This document shows positions 36,417 through 47,958 of a stretch of DNA of 64,000 bases, piece by piece; the first letter of the stretch is position 1; the number at the start of each line of letters is the position of its first letter. The position numbers were made by a program, and so were the translations under genes. The notes beneath the pieces are model-generated. The model saw only the letters and a program-made list of their open reading frames with translations, was not told where the DNA came from and made no database searches. The stretch is from Labia minor (taxonomy: Eukaryota; Arthropoda; Insecta; Dermaptera; Spongiphoridae), in assembly GCA_963082975.1 (NCBI GenBank), contig OY720345.1, positions 28,528,611 through 28,592,610 of the forward strand, written 5' to 3'.

Positions 36417-36779
36417 CAGTGATTCTCAACCTGGGCGATCGACATCTTAAAGGGGGCGATTATTTGACTATATGATTTTGGGGGGCGAAATCATTTTCAA
36501 CTCTAAAAAAAAGGTAAAAGATTTTGCGAACAGGCTTTTTAAACATTTCCTCTTTTTTTCAATTTTTTTCAATATGGTTCTAAAAAAAGGTCAGATGATT
36601 TTGCAATCAGGTTCTGAAACTCGATTTTTCAATATAGCTCACCATAAGTATCACCTAGTGTACCTACCTTATATTTGGGATTATCATGCAATTTTTATCT
36701 GTAAAAATTTATAGGGGGGCGAATTAAGAAGCGGGTCTTACAAAGGGGGCGTTTGGTCCAAAAAGGTTGAGAAACACTG
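36417..36779. mobile_element. hAT miniature element A
   Basis: Starts CAGTGATTCTCAACCT and ends AGGTTGAGAAACACTG. It is flanked by ATCTAGAC at 36409-36416 and 36780-36787. The interior repeats GGGGGCGA-type motifs, as in vertebrate and insect hAT elements with a CAGTG.TTCTCAACC end. It has no transposase. Confidence 0.8.
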
Positions 36780-36787
36780 ATCTAGAC

Positions 36788-38269
36788 CAGCGATGGGCAA
36801 CTGCCGGCCCGCGGGCCTAATCCGGCCCGTTACGATGTTAAAGTTGGCCCGCGGCATAAATGAAAAATTGTGCAAGCAGTGTGACGAGATTGCGGTGTAG
36901 AAAAACTTTGCGCAAAGATGATGATTGTGAATGCCAGACAAAGACAAAAGACATTTAAAGGGTGAGATGGAGAACTTCGCAAGCTAAACGTGCATTTCAA
37001 TCGTGTGCAACCTGATACTTTGAGCGACTTTGAGAGACGAACGCGGCGACTGCGGTCGCGGACGCACACGTGCACACAGGTGGTTGAAAAGTTAAAACTA
37101 TTTTAGTGTTTCATGAGCCACGGGTAGGTGCGTACGTGCATCGTGGTTGTTTATTAGTGTGTTGTGAGCTAGAGAACAATTCGAACAATATTTCCTTAGA
37201 TTTTGGACTTTTATAAGGTATTCCAGAAAAGATAGCAAATTATTTTTTTTGTAATGAATAGAATTTTAATTTATTACAGCCCATAAAATGAGCCAATTAA
37301 AGAAGAGAAAAATTGATGGCGAAGGCCGCAGTTTTAATGATAATTGGACCTTCAAATATTTAATTACAAATATACAAGATAAAGACGTATGTTTGGTTTG
37401 TAATAAAACTATTTCCGTTTTTAAGGAATATAATTTAAAACGGCACTTTTCAACAAATCATTTCGACAAATATAAATTATTTTCGCCAGAGCAAATGAAA
37501 GTTGAAGTAAGTCTACCATTTGCTTTTAATGTCGATGATGGACCATCCAGTATTCAACTAGAACTGATAAATTTACAATCAAGTGCACTATTAAAAAATC
37601 AATTACTGAAAAATCAGTACCGGAATTTTATGCTTCGTTAAATCCGGAAGTTTTCAAAAATATTCTGGATCATGCACAAAAATATCTCGCGTTCTTTGGA
37701 TCAACTTACCTGTGCGAAAGTACATTTTCGTTAATGAAACATACAAAAAGTAAAATCAGATCGAGAATAACAATGAAAATTTGGACGCAGTTCTTCGAAT
37801 TGCTACTAGCGAATTAGATCCTAAGTATGAGGTAATAATAGATTAGGAACATTCTAAATTTAATCCATCACATTGAAGATTGAGGAAAGTTTATTGTAAT
37901 CATTGCAATAATAAAAGTGTTAATTGCAAATTTTTATTTTTATTTATACTTTATTCCCATTGTGGTAAATATGTATTTATTATTATTCTTATTTTCTACT
38001 CTGTTAATTGTTTTTCTATTCAAATAATTTCACATTTTTTAATTAGATAACTAATTTTTGGTAGCCCTTAATTTGCAGTGCCGTATTTCTAATGCCCCCG
38101 AATTTTCATTGTTTTTCACGAAAAATGTTCATAGTTTTATTTATATAGTATATATAAAGTATTATATATATATATATATAGTATATTAAATCGCTCGATT
38201 TGATCAGGCCCGCATTGTCAGAGGAAAATTGAAAATTGGCCCTATGCTGAAAAAAGTTGCCCACCCCTG
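36788..38269 (+). mobile_element. hAT element B with BED-finger remnant
   Basis: Starts CAGCGATGGGCAACT and ends AGTTGCCCACCCCTG, flanked by ATCTAGAC at 36780-36787 and 38270-38277. It abuts element A and shares its right-hand octamer. It carries a shortened transposase (37288-37851). Confidence 0.8.
37288..37851 (+). pseudogene. hAT transposase (BED-type), internally deleted
   Basis: A 117-codon open frame starts MSQLKKRKIDGEGRSFNDNW and contains CLVCNKTISVFKEYNLKRHF with a following H, a BED-type C2H2 zinc finger that binds element DNA. After SSALLKNQ the frame breaks and jumps to the other end of the protein: NPEVFKNILDHAQKYLAFFG, then STYLCESTFSLMKHTKSKIR and (frame-shifted) NENLDAVLRIATSELDPKYE, the hAT dimerisation domain of the ZBED5/GTF2IRD2-like type. 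The RNase H-like core with its DDE residues is missing. It cannot transpose on its own. Confidence 0.75.
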
Positions 38270-38277
38270 ATCTAGAC

Positions 38278-38829
38278 CATTGTTGTTGAAGCGCTAAGTA
38301 GGCGGACCATTGAACAACCCCATCATGAAGAAGTATATACTTAGAGAAAAATTATTAACTAGTTTTTAGTGCATTTATAAATAAAACACTGTAACTTAAT
38401 TTTTTTTTAATTATTTATATTTTTCATTTTTATTTATTTTTTTTCATGAAATTACTTTTTCAAGGTTATTTAGGCGAATTATGTTTTTTGTTGATCTGTA
38501 TGTAATTTTACAATATTATAATTGATATTGACATTATTGATATTTTTATAAAATTTTCCAATTTATGACCATTTATAAAGATTTTTTGAGTATGAACATG
38601 CATATTTTTACATCCAGAGAAACCAAAAACATCAAAATTTTTTATTTCATTGATAGGACACTTAATAAGGCTCCGGGGCTAATTGGAGCTGAAAGCCCTA
38701 CGAGGGGGAAGAGGGCTTGTCGACGGCTCCATTGTCTACGCGTAATTAGCCAGAATATTCCCTGGCAATGGAGGACGTGAGAGGGAGAGGGAGACACTCA
38801 GACAAAAGGGACAGAGACATGTTCATCGG
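38278..38829. other. Intergenic DNA, no gene seen
   Basis: Mostly AT-rich; 38665-38820 is GC-richer and of unknown nature. Confidence 0.4.
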
Positions 38830-39253
38830 TAACCAACATTTTCACACCAAATTTCACATGAAGAGATTTTTTACATATCACCACGAATCATGCACTTTGT
38901 ATTGGTTTTATCCTCGGGAAAATCATATTTATAAGTTTTTTCTTAATTTAAAATTATATGACGTCACAGCCTTATCTTACATATATATTATAAATAAAAT
39001 AAAATTAAAAATGTTTATATTTATTATTTATGTATCCATATTTGTTTTTTATTACATTAATAGATATATTAAAATTATTTGAAATTGTTTCTGTAGCTGT
39101 AAATTAATTTACTACAAACCGTCGATCGGTTCGGACCTGGCCACAGGTCAACTTATTTCTGTTAACAAAATGCATGATTCGTGGAGATATGTAAAAATCT
39201 CCACATGTGAAATTGGTGTGAAAACAATACCTCCCTTACTATCATCGGTCGGT
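38830..39253 (-). repeat. Copies of the ACCGACCGACG element family
   Basis: 38830-39157 is a minus-oriented copy of 19511-19870 (ends GGCCACAGGTCAACTT), and 39170-39253 is a plus-oriented terminus ending CATCGGTCGGT. The two meet head to tail, much as at 19.5-20.1 kb. Confidence 0.65.
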
Positions 39254-40590
39254 AAAAAATATATTATTATTAATTTTAATTAAATTATTTACTAATATTC
39301 TATTTTGAGTTTTAATTTGAAGACTCGCAGGATAAATTCGGGAAAGCGCTCAAAATTACGAGGTCTGTTCAAGGATAAAATTATCATTTTTTTTATTTTT
39401 GAAATTACTAATGAACATTTTTAATGCTATTCTCTTTCAGTTATCTTTGAGACAGATGATGCTAATTTGGGCTTTAGATAGCTTACCTGATTGTTCATCT
39501 TTTATAAGTATCACCAATAATTATTTTATCATAGAAGATTTAATTAATTACCCTACATCATGAGTAAAATTAGTTATTTTTATTAATTATTTCGATATGT
39601 TACTTTGTCTTTATAATATTGTCATTCCCGTATGTATTACAACCATGACCTTAAGGCGTACTAGAGTTTGTAATGGAGGTCGAGCCGGGCCCTTACCGAC
39701 TGGTCATTCAAAATCTCGTTGGACCTTAGCAAGCAATATCATAACTAGGAGACAGTCATCATTTAGCTATTTATTCCTTTTTCAGTATATTTTTTTATTA
39801 CCTTCATTAAATTGTTTCAATTTTTTACAATCTCTTATTTGGTCTTCCACCCCATTTTAAGAAAAAATATTACTCAGGAAATTAATTTTTGCGGTGGAAA
39901 TGAATTTTTTTTTATAAATTTGAATAGTAATTAAACAGGAAGATATAATTATATGTATTTATGTTTTTAAATTTTAAGTAAAATTTAGTAAAGAAAGATG
40001 TAAATTAGAAACATTGTTGTTTGAAATTAAAATACTATTTATTGAACTCAGCATAGAAGGGCAATACAAATTACCCCAAATAGACATGTGGTCATCACTA
40101 CCAACCTGGATTTCTGCAACACCCAATTTAGGAATCGGTGATCTACCAGACTCTCTTGATTGATCTTCTTACCTAGCTTGTTCATTCAGAGTATCCGCCC
40201 AATCATATTTTCCCAAGTTTAGAAAAAATTTTAAATTACAAATCATTAAATAAAATTTTTATTAATTTGTTCCTTGAATCAGATAAGGTTACCTCTACTG
40301 ACATGTATTATATAAATATTTAAGTGATATACACAAGAGAGTAGGTTACATTTTCCTAAAAGTTTTACTCTATATATATATTAATGAAATTATCATAGCT
40401 ATTTTAATTCTTAAATTTTACATCTTTATCGATTAATATAACCAAATATGTTATCAAAGACATTTTCATCTGAAAAAATAAAAAAAATAAGAAGATTGAA
40501 TATTATTTAAAAATGTATAGTAATATAATGTAATGTAATGATATTTTTTTATATTGCATCTTTTATGAGAATTAAAGATATATTATATGA
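39254..40590. other. AT-rich DNA, no supported gene
   Basis: An 87-codon frame at 39597-39860 shows no recognised domain and is probably chance. Confidence 0.4.
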
Positions 40591-40700
40591 GAATTAGAAT
40601 CCGTAATAGATCAGGTCCCAAATTATAAGAATAAAATCATATTTGGAGATTTTAATGCCAAAATTGGGAAAGAGGAAATATTTCGACCATATATTGAAAA
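40591..40700 (+). pseudogene. RTE/CR1-like retrotransposon endonuclease fragment
   Basis: In frame: ELESVIDQVPNYKNKIIFGD followed by FNAKIGKEEIFRPYIEKS. The GDFNAKIGKE motif is the catalytic GDFN of apurinic-type endonucleases at the N-terminus of non-LTR ORF2 proteins. The fragment is cut on the right by the small element at 40702. Confidence 0.65.
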
Positions 40701-40701
40701 A

Positions 40702-41142
40702 TCTGGAGTGTCTCTCAATTTGAATTGGATTAATTAACATATATTATATTTAAATTAAATTTAATTATTTAAATTATAAATTTAAATTAATAAATAATAT
40801 TTAACCAGCGGGTGTTTGACTCTTTGTTGAACGTGCTGGCACGTGATTTGCGGTGTTAAAAAATTAATTCCTGTACTTTCAGCCATTCAATCAAGCTGAA
40901 ATTCTATATATAGCAGTTTTATACAATTTTTAATCATGTGAAAAACTATTAAACATATATCTTTATTTTTATGGTCACTTTAGAGGAAAAAAATCAAAAC
41001 GTCGTAGGTAATGACCCTCTTCCGGTTGAGCTACATTTCTCAAAAGTTGATAGAAAACTACGAATTTTAAATAATGCCCGTATACCAAATTTCATGATTC
41101 TAGCTCAAACCGTTTTTCGTAATCGTCTGGCGAGATAGTAAA
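40702..41142 (+). repeat. ACTATCTCG family small element
   Basis: Starts CTGGAGTGTCTC and ends GGCGAGATAGTAA; the interior matches 44333-44937 through TTTGACTCTTTGTTGA, GCTGAAATTCTATATATAGC and GGTAATGACCCTCTTCCGG. It lacks the ACAC microsatellite region of the longer copies. Confidence 0.75.
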
Positions 41143-42192
41143 AAAAAAATTAAAATAATAATTGGATAATTAAATGCTAAAAATAAAAATAAATAATTAA
41201 AATATAATAATTGAGAATCAAGTGTTTTTAATTTTAAATAATACATGAAATATATTATCATAGATATATCAATAAATTTACCGATTGATCTATTCTAAAT
41301 AACAATTCTAAAATTTATAGTCAAAGATATAAAAATCTCTCATACTATGAAAATAATTTTGTTTTTATATTACATAGGTTTATGTTCATTCTTTAAACTC
41401 TATTGAATCAATAAATATTTCACATTAATTCTATAAGTAATACTTAATTTAATTAAATATAAACTATTCACATTAATTATTAAAAAAGTATAATAATCAA
41501 TAATTTTTTCTTGAACCTGATCTATCTTTGCCCATTCTAATTTAATTTATTATTAGTGTAATGTTCAGTTATATTAAAAATATATTTTAATAAAATAATA
41601 ATACAAAATGAAAATTGAAAAAATTTTTAATATTGTTCATATTGTTATGAAAATTAATGATTTATATCCAAATACAAAATTTTGGCGTTGTTATAACTTA
41701 TTAATAATATTTGCAACTATAATTTTATACATTTTTAAAATAATAGTAAATTTAAATTTAATTCATTACTGGTTTAAAAGATCATTCTAATCATATTTTA
41801 CTTTATACAACTCTAAGAATTTTGAGAAAGGGTGGAGATTTAATTAAGGGTGAACGGAACTCTTGTACTTAAGAGGTAAGATTCAGTTTATTATATATAC
41901 TAAGATCGACTCATCATTAACGAGATTGTATTTTAAATATTCTAAATATTGAACTTTTATGTTAATTATCATAGATCTTTTTCATTTGGAGAGTTCCTTA
42001 GGAGGAGTACCTACATTGATTTTCTGATACTCCCACTTAGGATGATTATAATTACATATAATTAACATAATTTCAATTAATATTATTTTTATTAATTGTG
42101 GATAGACCCTGAGGATCACGCAGAGCTTTATAGAGATATTATTAAAAATTGAATTTCTCTAGGCCCGAACTCGAGTCTTCAATGTGGTAGAC
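41143..42192. other. AT-rich DNA around the small ORF
   Basis: Nothing beyond the frame at 41608-41790 could be supported. Confidence 0.4.
41608..41790 (+). CDS. Small membrane-segment ORF, possible chemoreceptor exon
   Basis: A 60-codon frame. It starts MKIEKIFNIVHIVMKINDLY and has one strongly hydrophobic stretch (CYNLLIIFATIILYIFKIIV, about residues 28-47). A short leader followed by W, Y and a membrane segment is reminiscent of the first exon of insect odorant receptors, but no diagnostic motif is present and no further exons were found. In DNA this AT-rich, hydrophobic-looking frames also arise by chance. I cannot name a function. Confidence 0.2.
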   Translation: MKIEKIFNIVHIVMKINDLYPNTKFWRCYNLLIIFATIILYIFKIIVNLNLIHYWFKRSF

Positions 42193-42904
42193 CAGTGGTG
42201 CGACACCTATCTTCAATTCAACCCCCATTTTTTTGAAAAAATTTGTCGTGACCCCTGAGTAGATGGTAGACGTTTTTTTTAATCGTTAAGGTAGTTAAAA
42301 TGAAACTACTTCTGAAATTTTCTTTTATTACAGGTTATTACACAACACACAATTTTGTGAAACAATGATTTTATTTATGCTTATGAATACAAATATTTAA
42401 ACATTTACTCATGGTAAAGCCAAAATGAGATATTGAAAATATCAATAGAACTACACCACAAGGAGTAGCCAGGACACTACAAAAAATTCTTCAATCGGGC
42501 GACTACTAGAAGTAGCCTGCGAAGGAAGGTTCCAAAGATTGTTACTTAATCCTTTTGTCGTTGCAAAACCCAGTTGCTATAAGGGTGCCTTGTGATAAAA
42601 CAGAATAAGGTATATTAATAGAAATGAAAAAAGCAGAATTCAAAAAACGTTATAAATGTAATATTCCAATTAAATGAATAAATTATGTTACAAGTTGTTA
42701 AATAAATATTTTAGCAAATATTGAATATAATAGGATGTTACAAGTTTTTTAATTTTGGAATTCAATGCTTTAGGACAAACAATTCACATTATAAATTGAG
42801 AAAACCATTTAATTAATATAATTTGTGATTTAAAATCAAATGGAGTTGTTGACAAGTCAATAGTTATAAATAAAACTATTGAATAAAATGTAATTAGAAA
42901 TTTA

Positions 42905-43395
42905 AGAAAAATAATTAATCAAAATGATACGATTAACAAATAGAAACTAAACAACCTTTTTAATAGGATTAACAGTTTAAAATGATACATTTATAGAATT
43001 GCGATTAAAAATTAGAAATAAAACTAATAGATTAATATACTTATTATTTTTAAAATTAAATACTTTGATTGAACTTATTAAATTGTTCAATTCAAATCTG
43101 TTCTTAACGGATATATTTATTTCAATATCCTAGTTAGAATAATAAAGAATAAATTAGATCTATAAATAAAAATGATTAATTAAAATGATCTTTTTAATCA
43201 GTAGAAACTAAATAATCTCTTTAATAAGGTTATTAGTTGAAAATAAAACATGAGAGAATTGTAATTAATAATTTTAAATTAATATAATTATTAGTGTTAA
43301 AATTAAACAATTTGATTGGACTTAATAAAGTGTTCAAAGCAAATATTTCCTTACAGGATATCTTTGTTTTAATATCCCAAAAGGAATAATTAGAA
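42905..43395. repeat. Two diverged tandem units of about 260 bp
   Basis: AATAGAAACTAAACAACCTT at about 42941 is matched by CAGTAGAAACTAAATAATCT at about 43199. Flanking blocks (TTTAATAGGATTAAC; AAATTAAA..TTTGATTGAACTTA; TTTCAATATCC) keep the same order in both units. Confidence 0.5.
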
Positions 43396-43617
43396 AATAT
43401 AATTATCAATATAAAATTCAGCTTATACTGATAATTGAATTAACATAAAATGTTAAGTAATGTAAAAAATTGCAGAGATAAAAATTTCTCTCAATCAGAA
43501 TTATAAAAAAAAAAAAAAAGAGAAAATGGTGTTTTATTTTATTAGAAAGTTAAAAAAGAAAAAAGAATAGTTAAAGCATCAGGCTTTAACAACTCATAAG
43601 AATTCAATTTTTGCTTG

Positions 43618-44275
43618 CTAAGAACTCATGATAGCTTCCATGTTCGGAACTGTATGGGAAACCGCAATACGTAAGTCATCTTCTGGATCTAATCGAAATC
43701 GATATTTTGTTTTAATGGCAACTAATTTTAAAAAGCCGGAGTCACAGAGTAGGTCGATGTTAATTGAATCAAAATATTGATTGACTTTTTTTCAAATAGG
43801 CATATTTGTTTTCAGTTGATAACCAATATTTTTGGCAACTCAGAGACCTACATTGAATACGCAGAGTTTCAATTAATTGTTCTTTTTCATTTAAATGAAT
43901 ATCGGAATTAATAATATTAAACGAAAATGGATCAGGAATCCAACCTAATTCTTTATCTGAAAATTTTTCGAACTTTTTCGTAAAGTTTTCTCCCAATTTT
44001 ATCAAATGATGGGAAATGATGTTTTTAAATAACATGAAATCTATATTATTTTCATTAGTAAATTCTGAAAAACACGGAAACATATCTGTGTAGTTTTTGT
44101 TTAATTCTCCTTTCCAAAGTATCAGCTTATTCTTAAAAGCTTCGATTTTACTGCTCAATGTTAAAATGTTTGTACTCTCACCCTGCAAACTCAAATTCAA
44201 ATCGTTAAGTTTTTCGAAACCATGTAACTGAGTTTTCCGAGCCAATCTTCGTTCATGAAGGAATGTGCCAATATA
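43618..44275 (-). pseudogene. hAT transposase (ZBED5-like), degenerate
   Basis: Minus-strand 44245-43769 is open for 158 codons and contains FEKLNDLNLSLQGESTNILT, WKGELNKN and FSDKELGWIPDPFSFNI, typical of the middle-to-late part of ZBED5/SCAND3-like hAT transposases. Just upstream, the LCYL-equivalent (GKLSYM) is in another frame. Downstream, after a frame change and a loss of several residues, LLCDSGFLKLVAIKTKYRFR and DPEDDLRIAVSHTVPNMEAI form the dimerisation domain, ending at a TAG (43618-43620). It is a worn copy without the N-terminal BED finger. Confidence 0.7.
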
Positions 44276-44332
44276 TGTTTCTTTTTTACCATAAATTGTA
44301 AACTTCGTTTCTTAAATCAAAAATTAGCTGGA

Positions 44333-44937
44333 GTGTCTCCACTCGACTATCTCGCAATTTGAATTGGATTAAATAACATAATATATTATATTTAAATTAA
44401 ATTTAATTAATTATAAATTAAAATCAATAAATAATCTTTATTAAATCAGCGCATGTTTGGCTCTTTGTTGATGGCACCACGTCACGTGTTGGCGCGTGTT
44501 ATTTGCAGTGTTAAAAAATTAATTCTGGTACTTTCATCGATTCAATCAAGCTGAAATTCTATATATAGCAGTTTTATACAATTGTCAATCATGTGAAAAA
44601 TTATCAATCATATATCTTTATTTTTACGGTCACTTTAGAGGGAAAAAAATCAAAACGTTATAGGTAATGACCCTCTTCCGGTTGAGCTACATTTCTCAAA
44701 AGTTGATAGAAAACTACGAATTTTGAATAATGCTCATGTACCAAATTTCATCATTCTAGCTCAAACCGTTTTTGCGTAATCTTGGTTACATACACACAGA
44801 CACACACACACAGACATTTTTCTCAACCTTAGTGAAAATGATTCAGGAACCTTTAAAACATATAAAAACATCAAAATCTCAACATCGAAAATTTTCGTGA
44901 TCGCAATACTATCTCTTACGAGATAGTAATTAATAAA
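44333..44937 (+). repeat. ACTATCTCG family small element, long copy
   Basis: Starts GCTGGAGTGTCTCCACTCGA then ACTATCTCGC; ends ACGAGATAGTAAT. It contains an ACAC-rich microsatellite near 44790-44812 and is non-coding. The same microsatellite position in the copy at 54829-60147 received a retrotransposon. Confidence 0.8.
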
Positions 44938-46445
44938 ATTTTAAATTAACATTTTGTTTGTAATCCTTATAACTAAAATGTTACACTTAATTTAATATAT
45001 TTTATACTTACAAATAATTGATTAACTAATATATTACTAAAATTAATAACTATAAATATTTACTCTTAATATAATACAAAATAGTTTAAATTCTATAAAA
45101 ATAACTTCTTCATTTATAACACCAATCCAATTATCTTGATTTCTTGACTTAGTTTTCACTTTTCACTTAACACTATTTAACTTATGAATTTATATTACTT
45201 ATTATTTGATAAGTATAAACATAAATTTTACTTAACACTTAACACCCATAAAAGTAGAAAATCTATTAATTATTGTTTGATAAATAATATAAATTTCGTT
45301 GTAACACTTCACACTATAGATCGAATATCAAATTATATTATTTATTAATTGATAAATAAATAATATGAAATTAACACGTAATACTATTAAACGTTGATAG
45401 TTATATTATTTATTATTTAAATAATAAATATAAATTTCACCATACAATATAGTAACTCACAATAATCACTTTTAAATCAATCTATTCATCTACTCCTCTG
45501 AGTATAGGCAATTTTCAATTGTTTCTTAAATTGTTTCTTTTGCGATCATTTATTGATACGCTATTACAATTTTAGTTAATTATATTATGTTTTATTTACA
45601 TTTTTCTTTTTTTTTTTACTTAAGTATATTTTAAGTTTAATATACATATAATCAGGGTTGTGATTGTCAACTCACCAGGAAAGGCTAGTAAAACCTGGAG
45701 ATTGTTCTGAGTATAGGCCAGACACGCAGCGGGGAAGGGAAAGGGGACACACTCACAGGTAAGCCCTGACACTATGACGATTCTCTCTCGAATCACCTCC
45801 ATGCAACCAGAACCTACAGGTCGACCCCTCAAGTACTTTGTCCCACCTTACTCCCTTCTTCTGCGAATCTCGATTTATTTAGAAATATAATCACTATATA
45901 AATATATAAATTATTTATATAACATATTATATTGACATATTACACATATATACATTTTGAATGCGATAGAACTTTTTAAAGGTTTACATTCAGATTTTTG
46001 AAATCTTTGCATCCGAAAGAAATCCATGGAATTATTATGGATGAAATGCAAAAATTACTATTCTAGATTTATCTACCAATTTGGTAATACTATTTAACAT
46101 TATTATATTTTCAAATAATTTTTATATTTTTCTTATTAAAAAATATCTTAATTTGAGTTTAATTATTTAAAAAGATTTTTTTTCTTAAATTTCTTTAAAT
46201 AAATATTATTTTATACAAAGTTGTTTTCATTTTATTTTATAAAAAAAAAGAAGTGAAAAATAAACAAAATAACTTTGTATTAAAAAGGTTGTTTTCTTTT
46301 TATTTTAATAAAAAACAAACAAACCTTGGAGTGTCCCAGTCACTTATCGATGGTCTGTGATTCGAATAGTATTTATTTAAAAATCGTTGAATTTGAATAT
46401 CTATATTCGGATAATTAAAAAAAAATAATCACAATGGATCTAAAT
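44938..46445. other. AT-rich DNA with a degenerate minisatellite
   Basis: At 45155-45460 a unit of roughly 75 bp (ATTTATTATTTGATAA..ATATAAATTT..CTTAACACTT) recurs four or five times with much divergence. A GC-richer patch at 45650-45860 has a 70-codon minus frame with no recognised domain. Confidence 0.4.
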
Positions 46446-47682
46446 CAGTGTTTCTCAAACTTTTTGGTCCGCGACCCCCTCTTACACTTAAAAATTTCAA
46501 AGGACCCCCCCGAAGAATTGGTATGTGTAGAAAACATCTCAGAGGGAGGAAGAAGGGGTGAAAATCATTTACATTCAGAAGGAGTTTTTTTTTTTAGTTT
46601 AATTGCATTGAAACACTCATAATTTTGATTCACAGCCAATTTATTTTTAGTATCAATAAAAATTAATAACTTATCTTTGGTACATCTTTGAACAAAATAT
46701 TTTATGCTTATATACTTTTATTCTGACATTAACTTAACATAACTAATTGAGTTTATTTAACATGTTTTAAAATAAATTTAATGCGATTGGTGAGCTTGCT
46801 TATTTTGGCACAATAAATTAAAATTGGGTTTAATATCGGTCAGTGCAGGTTTCATAGCAATTTCTATGTTACTAAGACGAGAGCGCTGTTTTGTTTTTAT
46901 GTTGGTCATTACTGAAAATGCCATTTCGCACAAATAAGTAGTTGCAAATGGTAAGAGAATATCCATTGCTAATTCAGCGAGTATTGGATACTTTGTTTTC
47001 AGACGAAGCTAAAAACAATTTAATGTTTGCTTACTAAATTCGATTTTAAGATTTGTGTTACAACTAAATTCGGCAAATTCTTCTTGGGCACTTAATGTGA
47101 GATGTTTCACTTGTGCTATTTCTACAAGGAATGGTTGTTGTATCCAGATGAACTGTTGAGTATTTAAATCGGATAGAAAATATTTTTTAAATTGTTCTTC
47201 CATAGATGATAAATGATCAATTATGCTTTTCTTAATTAAAATATTATCCAAATTATTTTCTGTGATAAAATCATATGTACTCGAAAACATTACGAAAATG
47301 TCATTTTTCACACTTGATTTCCATAAATTTATCTTTTTAATAAACGCATGAATTTTATCGTACAAAATTAATATATTCGTGTTCTCACCTTGCAAGGACA
47401 TATTCAATTCATTTAGTTTCTCGAATATGCCTGACAAATAACATAATTTGCAAACCCAAATTTCATTGTGGAAGAGAGTTAAAAAATCGGACTTTGTTTC
47501 TGATAAAAATATCATTACTTCATCTTTCAACCCTATTAGACGTTTTAAGGCTCGCCCCTTTGACAACCACCTTACTTCTGTGTGTAGTAAAAGCTGTTCA
47601 TAATCTGCTCCCATATCCTTACATAAATTTGCAAATAAACGACTATTAAGTGCACGGCATTTTATGAAATTTATAATACGTA
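46446..47682 (-). mobile_element. hAT element D, 5' part cut by a Jockey insertion
   Basis: CAGTGTTTCTCAAACTTTTT at 46446 followed by GGTCCGCGACCCC is a classic hAT terminus. The transposase (46778-47682, minus) points at it. The Jockey poly(T) begins at 47683, inside the coding region. The other half of the element is not found beyond 52.5 kb in this window. Confidence 0.7.
46778..47682 (-). pseudogene. hAT transposase (ZBED5-like), truncated with one stop
   Basis: The frame is open from the Jockey junction: INFIKCRALNSRLFANLCKD, then MGADYEQLLLHTEVRWLSKG, LCYLSGIFEKLNELNMSLQG, and the dimerisation domain LPFATTYLCEMAFSVMTNIK and RSRLSNIEIAMKPALTDIKP. One TAG (47009-47011) interrupts it at a position where relatives have the Trp of an FWLR-like motif, and the frame continues unchanged on both sides. 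It lacks its N-terminus because of the retrotransposon. It is much better preserved than the copy at 43618, so this is a recent element. Confidence 0.8.
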
Positions 47683-47958
47683 TTTTTTTTTTTTTTTTTT
47701 TTATTTAACTTCCAATTAGATACATCAATTCCACATCTGCCTTATTTGAGGCAATAGAAGAACATTTACAGGTTAAAACTCAATATACATAAAATATATA
47801 CAATAAGAGATAGAGGGGTATTATGAGGGGAGAATCGAGAAAGAAAGAAAGAAAGATATTAGTGGGAGGGGGATAAGACTAGACAGGATTAAGATAGGAA
47901 AATAGATGTTGAGGATATTATGAGGGACAAGTAGAGAAGATGGAGCGATTGACTTGAA

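Larger units (their letters stand above)
42193..44332 (-). mobile_element. hAT element C, right end lost
   Basis: A CAGTGGTGCGACACC terminus with a nearby GTGACCCC phrase at 42193-42256 marks one end. A degenerate transposase (43618-44275) reads toward it on the minus strand, the expected geometry. The other end is replaced by the small element inserted at 44333. The 1.3 kb between terminus and coding part is AT-rich and includes a diverged tandem repeat (42905-43395). Confidence 0.55.

Noticed and set aside
45620..45832. 70-codon minus frame in a GC-richer patch
   Set aside because: No family recognised and no conservation evidence available from the sequence alone.
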